From the NCBI GenBank assembly GCA_900180385.1, contig FXLX01000001.1:1-64000 (forward strand): a DNA stretch of 64,000 nt. The letters run 5' to 3'. Of this stretch, positions 37,947 through 44,895 are shown in pieces. The position numbers were made by a program, and so were the translations under genes. The notes under the pieces are model-generated. The model had not been told where the DNA came from. It was given only the letters and a program-made list of their open reading frames with translations, and did no database searches. This stretch comes from an uncultured Candidatus Thioglobus sp. Its GTDB lineage: Bacteria > Pseudomonadota > Gammaproteobacteria > PS1 > Pseudothioglobaceae. The stretch's first letter is position 1. The number at the start of each line of letters is the position of its first letter.

Positions 37947-38547
37947 GATGTCGTATACAGTTAAAAAAATTCGTGGCATCTACGCCATCACACCTGACGG
38001 TCCGATCGACCTCGATCAAATTAGAAAAGCAATTTCTCAGCATGATATTAGTATTTTGCAATATCGACGCAAGCGACACACAGCAGTCCAGACGGAAAAA
38101 ACCGCTGATAGCGCCTTAAAACTTATTGAAGCGACTAAATTACGCCAACTATGCTTACAACATCATACTTTATTTATTATCAACGATGATATTAACCTGG
38201 CGCAAAAAGTCAATGCAGATGGTGTGCATCTAGGAAAAAATGACAGCTCCATACAAGCTGCAAGAAATTTACTGGGCGATGATGCAATCATTGGTGTAAG
38301 TTGTTATAACGACATTAATTTGGCAAAATCTGCCCAACATCAAGGGGCAAGCTATGTGGCCTTTGGTGCACTTTTTGCATCAAGCACCAAGCCAGATACA
38401 CCCCACTGTTCACTTGATGTTATCATCCAAGCAAAATCAGTTATTGATATCCCCATTGTTGGCATTGGCGGCATTGATTTTGACAATCAAGAGCAAGCGC
38501 TCAAAGCAGGATGCAGCGCAGTGGCAATGATTAATGCTTTATTTTAA
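37945..38547 (+). CDS. thiE: Thiamine-phosphate synthase
   Basis: 200 residues, TIM-barrel ThiE. GIYAITPDG at the N-terminus, ILQYRRKR, LFIINDDINLAQKVNADGVHLG, GVSCYND, YVAFGALFASSTKPD and the phosphate-binding GIGGI are family hallmarks. It couples HMP-PP and thiazole phosphate to thiamine phosphate. Start is ATG 37945 or the next ATG at 37948. There is no room for a leader before the lptC start on the opposite strand. No other thi gene is nearby. Confidence 0.93.
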   Translation: MMSYTVKKIRGIYAITPDGPIDLDQIRKAISQHDISILQYRRKRHTAVQTEKTADSALKLIEATKLRQLCLQHHTLFIINDDINLAQKVNADGVHLGKNDSSIQAARNLLGDDAIIGVSCYNDINLAKSAQHQGASYVAFGALFASSTKPDTPHCSLDVIIQAKSVIDIPIVGIGGIDFDNQEQALKAGCSAVAMINALF

Positions 38548-38761
38548 TAAGAGACTATCTCTAGCAAAGGGGCTATACTATGTGTATTGCTAGAAATATG
38601 TAAGAAGAATGGGTAGCTGATATTAAAATCTTAAGGAGAGAATAATTAGCAAGCTACCCAAATGAATAACAAGCAATCTTGGGGGAGAGTATGTTATTCA
38701 GATTATCATTATAAACTAATATATTTAGCCATCAATGGCGGTAAACCGCAAAAAATAATCA
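38548..38761. other. Intergenic region with long-range inverted repeats
   Basis: Two dyads are visible: GGGTAGCT (38611-38618)/AGCTACCC (38652-38659), and GAATAACA/TGTTATTC further right (about 38664-38700). Purine-rich AAGGAGAG and GGGGGAGAG stretches look like ribosome-binding sites but lead to no convincing gene; the second precedes a 7-codon frame. It could be a structured RNA or the leftover of a lost gene. Confidence 0.35.
38738..38754. repeat. Hairpin repeat copy 1, left of the micro-peptide cluster
   Basis: GCGGTAAACCGCAAAAA: a GCGGT/ACCGC mini-hairpin followed by A. It matches the copy at 39602 at 16 of 17 positions in the same orientation. Confidence 0.6.
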
Positions 38762-39037
38762 TCAATACCCCAAAGCACTAAACATCGCCTCTTGCGTGTT
38801 CCACTGTTCTGGCGGCTTCACTTGTATATTTTCGACTGGCATAACAACAAAACTATAGCTTGAATTGTTGTAATCAATCTTGGCACTAGTCTTATTAATG
38901 AATGAAACTTTCAACTTATTTTGTTGCTCAGCTACTGGATTAAACGCATGAAAGGAATTTCTAGCCTCTGCCGATAGAGTTATAGTCAAAGAGCTGATTA
39001 GTAACAATATAAATGTTGATTTTTTAATTGGCTTCAT
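38762..39037 (-). CDS. Small secreted protein, 91 aa
   Basis: 91 residues with a strong N-terminal signal peptide (MKPIKKSTFILLLISSLTIT) and a probable cleavage site after SAEA. The mature part of about 67 residues is polar, without Cys, and reads RNSFHAFNPVAEQQNKLKVS and so on, with a beta-prone middle (SYSFVVMPVENIQVKPP). AGGGGAG precedes ATG 39037. It is the last gene of a run of very small genes on this strand. I do not recognise a family. Confidence 0.62.
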   Translation of the reverse strand: MKPIKKSTFILLLISSLTITLSAEARNSFHAFNPVAEQQNKLKVSFINKTSAKIDYNNSSYSFVVMPVENIQVKPPEQWNTQEAMFSALGY

Positions 39038-39067
39038 AATTGCTCCCCTTGATCATCTCTTTCTAGG

Positions 39068-39316
39068 TTAATGGCTGTAGTATTTTCTATAAACAACCCT
39101 GTCGCCATCTTTAATCTCAACCAGTCGGCAGTTACCTTGGTTTCTGTATTCATAAGTTTTAATCAAATACTTGCAATGTTCAACACTGTGACAAACCATC
39201 ACTCCGCTAGAAAGTGAATTGTTATTTTTATGAACAACAAGCGTTAGTGTGTGAGCACTAGCCAATATGGGTAGAAATGCCAGTATTACAAGCATCATTT
39301 TCTTAATTGTGTACAT
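39068..39316 (-). CDS. Small secreted cysteine-containing protein, 82 aa
   Basis: 82 residues. Signal peptide MYTIKKMMLVILAFLPILASA, then a mature part of about 61 residues starting HTLTLVVHKNN with three Cys (VCHSVEHCKYL and GNCRLVEIKD) and a basic, Tyr-rich end. The Cys could form a disulfide in the periplasm. AAGGAG precedes ATG 39316 and lies on the stop of the upstream 31-aa frame, which suggests coupling. Family unknown. Confidence 0.62.
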   Translation of the reverse strand: MYTIKKMMLVILAFLPILASAHTLTLVVHKNNNSLSSGVMVCHSVEHCKYLIKTYEYRNQGNCRLVEIKDGDRVVYRKYYSH

Positions 39317-39324
39317 ATAACTCC

Positions 39325-39420
39325 TTATAAACTATCTTGTCGCGAGTGCGTGTTTAAACTAGCATTGACCAGTAATGGTAGTAATGCAAATAATACCGGG
39401 ATAGATTTGATTGTTTTCAT
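39325..39420 (-). CDS. Candidate micro-gene, 31 aa, mostly signal peptide
   Basis: 31 residues from ATG 39420 to TAA 39325. MKTIKSIPVLFALLPLLVNA is a typical signal sequence, followed by only SLNTHSRQDSL, so the secreted product would be 11 residues. It starts nine bases after the upstream stop and has a weak Shine-Dalgarno sequence. Its stop lies on the AAGGAG of the next gene. It could be a coupling leader, a secreted peptide, or the remains of a longer gene. Confidence 0.45.
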   Translation of the reverse strand: MKTIKSIPVLFALLPLLVNASLNTHSRQDSL

Positions 39421-39429
39421 CTGCAGCTA

Positions 39430-39534
39430 CTAACTACTCAAAGGGCAGTCATCACTTTTGCCACACTTATAAGCTACAAACAAACCAACAGCCATAGCTA
39501 CTGTTATAAACACTTGAAAGATAATATTTTCCAT
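39430..39534 (-). CDS. Small membrane protein, 34 aa
   Basis: 34 residues from ATG 39534, preceded by AGGA at 6 bases. MENIIFQVFITVAMAVGLFVAY is a single hydrophobic segment, followed by KCGKSDDCPLSS with two Cys six apart. A longer upstream frame exists but carries no clear start site. It is the first gene of the micro-peptide series; a minus-strand TATAAT lies 37-42 bases upstream. Confidence 0.5.
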   Translation of the reverse strand: MENIIFQVFITVAMAVGLFVAYKCGKSDDCPLSS

Positions 39535-39570
39535 AATAATTCCTATTTTTCTCACCTTAAGAATAAGAGT

Positions 39571-39576
39571 ATTATA
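39571..39576 (-). promoter_or_regulatory. Probable -10 box of the micro-peptide operon
   Basis: Minus-strand TATAAT about 40 bases before ATG 39534, in an AT-rich stretch. No reliable -35 is seen. Confidence 0.4.
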
Positions 39577-39601
39577 ATATAATGATATATAAAAAAATAT
39601 A

Positions 39602-39618
39602 GCGGAAAACCGCAAAAA
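39602..39618. repeat. Hairpin repeat copy 2, right of the micro-peptide cluster
   Basis: GCGGAAAACCGCAAAAA, a GCGG/CCGC hairpin with an A-tail, in the same orientation as copy 1 at 38738. Confidence 0.6.
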
Positions 39619-39669
39619 TTCATTCAATAAATTAAAAAAATTGTTAGAAAAAAGAATGAGGCGTCTAAC

Positions 39670-39768
39670 ATGGCAACTCTGAGAAGAATGCATATGCAGA
39701 AGTGGTCAAAATGGAGATTAACACCGCTACTACCTACAACCAATGCTAGACGGTGGCGATTATATTGA
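39670..39768 (+). CDS. Candidate cationic Trp/Arg-rich micropeptide, 32 aa
   Basis: An ATG at 39670 with GAGG at 8 bases begins a 32-codon frame ending TGA 39766. The product has about nine basic residues and three Trp (MATLRRMHMQKWSKWRL and so on, ending RRWRLY), a composition seen in membrane-active peptides. It is divergent from the small secreted genes. A chance frame is possible; the Shine-Dalgarno match and biased composition are the only support. Confidence 0.3.
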   Translation: MATLRRMHMQKWSKWRLTPLLPTTNARRWRLY

Positions 39769-39805
39769 ATGATAAGCACTAGAAGCGTGTTTATAGAATT
39801 TTCTG

Positions 39806-39849
39806 TGGTATGTTACCATATTGACAATTTCCGATTAACATTATAATAT
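39806..39849 (+). promoter_or_regulatory. Promoter region of the HU gene with an operator-like dyad
   Basis: TTGACA (39821-39826) and TATAAT (39842-39847) with a short 15-bp spacer (TAATAT at 39844 gives 17). The dyad TGGTA-TGT-TACCA (39806-39818) ends just before the -35. The predicted leader is about 100 nt. Confidence 0.55.
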
Positions 39850-39954
39850 GCACACTGGCTAGCTGTTTGAATGTGACTTATATTTAAACATCAATCTTTC
39901 ATTATAAGATTTTGAGCTAGACTTATTAAATAAAAAATCAATTGGAGACATACT

Positions 39955-40230
39955 ATGAACAAATCGGAATTAATCGAAGCAATCGCAACAGCAGCAGACT
40001 TAACTAAAGCAGACGCAGGCAAAGCTCTTAATGCATTTACAGGTGCAGTAACTGGCGCTATGGTAAGTGGTGACGGTGTACAACTAACTGGCTTTGGCTC
40101 ATTTGTAGTTAGAGACCGTGCTGCACGTACTGGTCGTAACCCACAGACTGGTGCTACTATCCAAATTAAAGCTTCTAAAGTAGTTGCATTTAAAGCAGGT
40201 AAAGCATTAAAAGAGGCGGTTAATAAGTAA
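39955..40230 (+). CDS. hup: DNA-binding protein HU
   Basis: 91 residues, one bacterial HU/IHF domain: [21 protein letters not shown] at the start, [21 protein letters not shown] (DNA-contacting beta arm) in the middle, and [14 protein letters not shown] at the end. It is closer to HU than to IHF. It compacts and bends DNA. TTGGAGA precedes the ATG and a strong terminator follows at 40263. Confidence 0.95.
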   Translation: MNKSELIEAIATAADLTKADAGKALNAFTGAVTGAMVSGDGVQLTGFGSFVVRDRAARTGRNPQTGATIQIKASKVVAFKAGKALKEAVNK

Positions 40231-40262
40231 CCACACTTTAAATTAGCTCTAGAGAATTAGAA

Positions 40263-40286
40263 GGCCACCCAAGCGGTGGTTTTTTA
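40263..40286 (+). terminator. Rho-independent terminator after hup
   Basis: Stem CCACC/GGTGG with loop CAAGC and a T-run of six. Confidence 0.85.
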
Positions 40287-40298
40287 TTGCATAAAATT

Positions 40299-40505
40299 AT
40301 GATTAATAATATCGGCAGAACAGACGTGCAGATTAGAGTATCGGTTGGCGTATTATGTATCCTCCTTTCGCTTATATTCAACGGCTGGCTAGCCCTGATA
40401 TCATTATTTCTTATTGCTACAGCTCTAGCTGAGTGGCATCCAATTTATAGATTACTACGCATCTCCAGCCACAAAGCTGAATATTCAACCTTTAGATATA
40501 AATAG
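40299..40505 (+). CDS. DUF2892 small inner-membrane protein
   Basis: 68 residues from ATG 40299 (MINNIGRTDVQIRVSVGVLC); an upstream TTG is inside the hup terminator. N-terminal N-IGRTD-IR-VG followed by two membrane helices (about 15-30 and 33-48) is the DUF2892 pattern seen in YgaP C-terminal regions. Members are often near rhodanese or sulfur genes; here the neighbour is a two-component system 25 bases downstream. Confidence 0.75.
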   Translation: MINNIGRTDVQIRVSVGVLCILLSLIFNGWLALISLFLIATALAEWHPIYRLLRISSHKAEYSTFRYK

Positions 40506-40530
40506 CCTTAATTAACTTTATACTAATAAC

Positions 40531-41166
40531 ATGCTGATCCATTCCCCTATTCTTAAAAATACGATATTCCTAGTCGATGACGATGAAGACATACTAAGTT
40601 CTTTATCTGCACTATTTGAGCTAAGCGGCTTTAAGACAAAAACCTACTCATCTGCACTAGATTATCTACAGCAATTGGATGATACACCAGGCTGTTTGAT
40701 TAGTGATATTTCCATGCCAGAGATGAATGGTATAGAGCTATTGACTGAACTTAATAAAACTGAACACGCCCGCCCCACATTGTTTATTACAGGCGTTGCA
40801 ACTGTCAAATTAGCAGTAGAGGCGATGACACTAGGGGCGATAGATTTTATTGAAAAGCCGATAATAGCTGATACCTTACTAGATAAAGTAACCAAAATGC
40901 TTACCAATTTTGAAGCAGATAAAGAGATTATTGATCGCTATAAAACACTCACCAAAAGAGAGAAGCAAGTTTATAGGCTAATTATTAAAGGCCTAACTAA
41001 CACTGTTATTGCTAAGCAGATATTTTTAACCATCTCAACGGTAGAAAAGCATCGATCGGTCATTATGAAAAAAATGAAAGCAGTTAATTTGGCAGCATTA
41101 ATGGCAGATCTTCCAAGATTAAAACTGCTAGGTCAATCTTTGTTTGATGAGAATACAAACTCATGA
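40531..41166 (+). CDS. Two-component response regulator, FixJ/NarL-type with LuxR helix-turn-helix
   Basis: 211 residues. The receiver domain (about 8-125) holds FLVDDDED, the phospho-acceptor Asp in CLISDISMPEMNG near residue 55, Thr in LFITGVA and Lys in FIEKPI. The C-terminal LuxR-type DNA-binding domain (about 140-205) is LTKREKQVYRLIIKGLTN and STVEKHRSVIMKKM. The FixJ/TtrR subgroup is the closest fit. Its last four bases overlap the histidine kinase start, so they form a cognate pair. Confidence 0.92.
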   Translation: MLIHSPILKNTIFLVDDDEDILSSLSALFELSGFKTKTYSSALDYLQQLDDTPGCLISDISMPEMNGIELLTELNKTEHARPTLFITGVATVKLAVEAMTLGAIDFIEKPIIADTLLDKVTKMLTNFEADKEIIDRYKTLTKREKQVYRLIIKGLTNTVIAKQIFLTISTVEKHRSVIMKKMKAVNLAALMADLPRLKLLGQSLFDENTNS

Positions 41167-42536
41167 GCTACTCTCACATACCAATGATTCTGATTCTATT
41201 GATAACCTTGGTTTTGTTATTTTGGAATTTTAAACTTAGGCGTAGCCTTGATCAGAAGAATAAAGACCCAAGAAGAAACAATTCCGATTCGCAATCTATC
41301 TATCAACGTATGAAAAAGCAAAATGATAGTCGTGCCACTTTGTCAAAAATGGATTTTAACAAACCACTTCTAGAGGTGCTCAAACAATTATCCAAAAACT
41401 CAAGCATAACACTCAATGTGGGAAGGGCAAGCATATGGCGCTATTCAGATAATAAAGAGGAGCTGCACTGTTTAGATTTGTACGAACAAAAAGTCAATAT
41501 TCATACTCAAAAAGGCTTTTTGAGTGTTGAATCATGTCCAGAATACTTCAGGGAAATGGATAGGATTCTAAGCATTGACAATGCCAGAACAGATAATCGA
41601 ACCCATGAGTTCTTAGAGGATTATCTAAAACCGCTTAATATCCACTCAATGCTTAATCTACCAATTCTGGTTAATAACGAGGTATATGGCGTTATATGCT
41701 TTGAACAATTAAATAAACCTAGAATTTGGCGTGAAGATGAAATTGGTTATGGCACTTCGATCACTGATTTAATCGCATTGAGCGTTGAATCCTCACAAAG
41801 AAAAAGTGCAATGGATCAATTAATATCCCAATCTCGACATGTGGTCATGGGTGAGATGATTACCACATTAACTCATCAGTGGAAACAGCCTTTAACCGCT
41901 ATGATGCTTGGTATCGGAACCCTTAAGAGTAAATTTAAGTCAATGAGTATTAGTGATAAAGACATGCAATATATCGAAATTCATGTTGCTAAAATTGAGC
42001 GAATTATGTCTGAACAAAATCAACTATTAACTGATTTCAGAGGCTTCTTTCATCCTGATAAGCAAAAGCATCTGTTTAACATTAAAACCAATATCAGCAG
42101 CACTTTAGACATGCTTGAAGGTAGCATCAAAGCGCAAAGTATTCAAATATTAATGGACATTCCAAACAAGCTTGAAATCATGGGTTATGAGCGAGATTTT
42201 CGTCATGTAATTATTAACCTTGTACAAAACGCCATTGATCAAATAACAACCAAAGAGATAAAAAATCCAATGATTAAAATCAATGCCAAGGCAACTGAAA
42301 AATGCATTGAGGTAGCTATTAGCGACAATGCAGGCGGGATTAATCCATCAATCTTATCAACTGTATTTAAGCCTTATGTTTCTGATAAATCTTTAAATGG
42401 TACTGGTTTAGGCTTGTACATTAGTAAAAAGATTATTCAAGATCAGTTTGGTGGTGATATTTTTGCAAGCAATACCAAAGAGGGTGCACAGCTCTTAGTA
42501 AAGTGCCCCCCCAGAAGCATAAAATCAAAAAAGTAA
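41163..42536 (+). CDS. Sensor histidine kinase with GAF domain
   Basis: 457 residues. One N-terminal membrane helix (about 6-22) is followed by a GAF domain (about 75-215), then the dimerisation helix with phospho-His in TLTHQWKQPLTAM near residue 238, and an HATPase domain with N box NLVQNAIDQI, G1 SDNAGGI and G2 GTGLGLYISKK. GAF placement suggests sensing of a small ligand, redox state or gas in the cytoplasm, but no ligand residues can be named. It overlaps the response regulator by four bases. Confidence 0.9.
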   Translation: MSYSHIPMILILLITLVLLFWNFKLRRSLDQKNKDPRRNNSDSQSIYQRMKKQNDSRATLSKMDFNKPLLEVLKQLSKNSSITLNVGRASIWRYSDNKEELHCLDLYEQKVNIHTQKGFLSVESCPEYFREMDRILSIDNARTDNRTHEFLEDYLKPLNIHSMLNLPILVNNEVYGVICFEQLNKPRIWREDEIGYGTSITDLIALSVESSQRKSAMDQLISQSRHVVMGEMITTLTHQWKQPLTAMMLGIGTLKSKFKSMSISDKDMQYIEIHVAKIERIMSEQNQLLTDFRGFFHPDKQKHLFNIKTNISSTLDMLEGSIKAQSIQILMDIPNKLEIMGYERDFRHVIINLVQNAIDQITTKEIKNPMIKINAKATEKCIEVAISDNAGGINPSILSTVFKPYVSDKSLNGTGLGLYISKKIIQDQFGGDIFASNTKEGAQLLVKCPPRSIKSKK

Positions 42537-42575
42537 GCAATCTTTAAAATTTTTATATTTTCCTGAAAAAATCAT

Positions 42576-42600
42576 AAGAGGAAAGCCTTGCTTTCCTCTT
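42576..42600. terminator. Hairpin between convergent histidine kinase and ygiQ
   Basis: Perfect 11-bp stem AAGAGGAAAGC/GCTTTCCTCTT with loop CTT; T-richer on the minus strand (six T after four bases). Confidence 0.65.
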
Positions 42601-42640
42601 ATTTGCTCAAAAACCCTCCAAAACAGACAAGATGCCTTAT

Positions 42641-44809
42641 TCAACCAATTTTATTTTTTCTAGATTTTTTAGTAGAAATTCGATGGTGAAAGTCATTGTT
42701 TCTTTTTCGTGAATATTGTGGCTTGGTGGCATTACCCACTTTAAAGTAAGGTACCAAGCACTCTTCGCCATTACCGATTAAATCATTGCGACCCATTCGC
42801 TTTAATGCCTTGCGCAGCACGTCCCAATTTTTAGGGTCGTGATAACGCAAAAAAGCTTTGTGTAATTTACGCTGTTGCCCGCTCCTAGGTGTTTTGACGG
42901 CCTCAGAATTACGAGTGATTTTCTTTAGAGGATTAAGCTTGGTGTGATACATAGCAGAGGCAATTGCTAGTGGCGTTGGGATAAAAGCCTGCACCTGATC
43001 AGGTTTAAAATTATTCTGCTTTAACCACAAGGCAAGATTCAACATATCTTCGTCACTGGTTCCAGGATGAGAGGATATAAAATACGGAATCAAGTACTGT
43101 TCTTTACCCGCCTGCTCAGAGTAACGATCAAACAATTTTTTAAACTGATGGTAAGAGCCAATACCAGGCTTCATCATTTTTGACAAGGTGTTGTCTTCCG
43201 TATGCTCAGGCGCAATTTTTAAACGTCCGCCGACATGATGGGTGACCAATTCTTTAATGTATTCTGGATCACGAACTGCTAAATCATAACGCAAGCCCGA
43301 GGCGATAAAAATACGCTTGATGCCTTTTAAATTACGTGCACGTCGGTACAGTTTAGTTAGAGGCTTATGATCCGTTCCCAGGTTTGGGCAGATATCAGGA
43401 TAAACACAAGTTAGACGACGACAAGCGGCTTCAATTTTTGAATCCTTGCATTGCAGACGATACATATTGGCCGTAGGACCACCAAGGTCGGAAATATTAC
43501 CTTTAAAATCTTTATCAGTATCACAGATGGTTTCAATTTCTCGAATCACAGAATCTTCAGAACGACTCTGAATAATACGACCTTCATGCTCGGTAATGGA
43601 ACAAAAAGTACAGCCACCAAAACAGCCACGCATAATATTAATGGAATAACGAATCATATCGAAAGCTGGAATTTTCAGCTTACCATAAACAGGATGTGGC
43701 TTACGCGTATAAGGCAGCTCAAAGACGCTATCAAACTCCTCCATTGACAAAGGAATTGGCGGCGGATTGAGCCAAACATCGCGCTCAGCATGACGCTGTA
43801 CCAAAGCTCGTGCATTGCCTGGATTGGTTTCTAGATGAAATACACGAGATGTGTGTGCATACAGATAACGATCTGTAGCCACCTGCTCAAAAGAAGGTAG
43901 ACGAATAACGGTAGTGTCTCGATTCAGGCCTTTAGTGCGATGATCAAAATCAATCACCTGGACTGCTCCTTGATTGGGATCAATTTTAGTAGGCTTGGTT
44001 TGATTATTTTTATCACCACAGCCTTCTTTATCTTTCGTAGAGGTGTCAGTGTATGGATTTGCTTGCGGATGAGTTAAGCTTTTATCAGAATCAATCTCGC
44101 TTGAATCTAACACCGTCCAGCCTTTTGGAATTCCCTGGCGCATAAAAGCTGTGCCACGAATATCAGTAATTTGCTTAATACTTTCGCCCGCTGCAACACG
44201 ATGTGCCGCCTCTACAACCGCGCGCTCAGCATTACCAAAAAGCAACAAATCAGCCTTAGAATCAGGCAGAATGGAGCGGCGAATAGTTTGTGACCAATGG
44301 TCATATTGAGCAATGCGCCTTAAACTGGCTTCAATACCACCAATAATAACTGGAATGCCTTTGTAGGCTTCCTTGGCGCGCTGAGTATAAACAGTGGTTG
44401 CACGATCAGGGCGTTTACCCGCTACAGCGCCAGCAGTATAAGCATCATCAGAACGCGGCCTTTTCTCAGCTGTATAATGATTCACCATTGAATCCATATT
44501 TCCCGATGCAACCGCAAAGAATAAATTAGGCTTTCCTAACTTTCTAAAGTCATCTGCAGAGTGCCAATCAGGCTGGGAAATAATCCCGACACGAAACCCT
44601 TGTGACTCCAACAATCGGCCAATAATCGCCATACCAAAACTAGGATGATCTACATACGCATCGCCAGTAACAATAATAATATCGCACGAATCCCACTCCA
44701 AATTATCCATCTCTTTACGAGACATAGGCAACAATGGTGCAGGCACAAGTCCTTTTTTATGGGGCCAGAATTTTGGGTATGAATAAAGATTTTTAGGCGC
44801 TAACAACAT
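42641..44809 (-). CDS. ygiQ: YgiQ family radical SAM protein
   Basis: 722 residues. The radical SAM cluster motif CFGGCTFC is near residue 395, preceded by a YgiQ-type N-terminal domain (about 1-320) with [17 protein letters not shown] and [19 protein letters not shown]. The C-terminal segment includes [20 protein letters not shown], diagnostic of YgiQ. The function is unknown; a methylthiotransferase-like or B12-independent chemistry is only inference. A Lys/Arg-rich tail ends the protein. Confidence 0.9.
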   Translation of the reverse strand: MLLAPKNLYSYPKFWPHKKGLVPAPLLPMSRKEMDNLEWDSCDIIIVTGDAYVDHPSFGMAIIGRLLESQGFRVGIISQPDWHSADDFRKLGKPNLFFAVASGNMDSMVNHYTAEKRPRSDDAYTAGAVAGKRPDRATTVYTQRAKEAYKGIPVIIGGIEASLRRIAQYDHWSQTIRRSILPDSKADLLLFGNAERAVVEAAHRVAAGESIKQITDIRGTAFMRQGIPKGWTVLDSSEIDSDKSLTHPQANPYTDTSTKDKEGCGDKNNQTKPTKIDPNQGAVQVIDFDHRTKGLNRDTTVIRLPSFEQVATDRYLYAHTSRVFHLETNPGNARALVQRHAERDVWLNPPPIPLSMEEFDSVFELPYTRKPHPVYGKLKIPAFDMIRYSINIMRGCFGGCTFCSITEHEGRIIQSRSEDSVIREIETICDTDKDFKGNISDLGGPTANMYRLQCKDSKIEAACRRLTCVYPDICPNLGTDHKPLTKLYRRARNLKGIKRIFIASGLRYDLAVRDPEYIKELVTHHVGGRLKIAPEHTEDNTLSKMMKPGIGSYHQFKKLFDRYSEQAGKEQYLIPYFISSHPGTSDEDMLNLALWLKQNNFKPDQVQAFIPTPLAIASAMYHTKLNPLKKITRNSEAVKTPRSGQQRKLHKAFLRYHDPKNWDVLRKALKRMGRNDLIGNGEECLVPYFKVGNATKPQYSRKRNNDFHHRISTKKSRKNKIG

Positions 44810-44895
44810 GTTCTAAATTATACAGAACAGATCAATGAGTTAATAATCGTAAAATTAAGGGCATACATTGAATTACTAAGCGGCTTTAACTGACT

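Noticed and set aside
38738..38760. Terminator for thiE or the micro-peptide genes
   Set aside because: The hairpin is followed by A on the plus strand and the T-run lies before it on the minus strand, so the polarity is wrong for a terminator.
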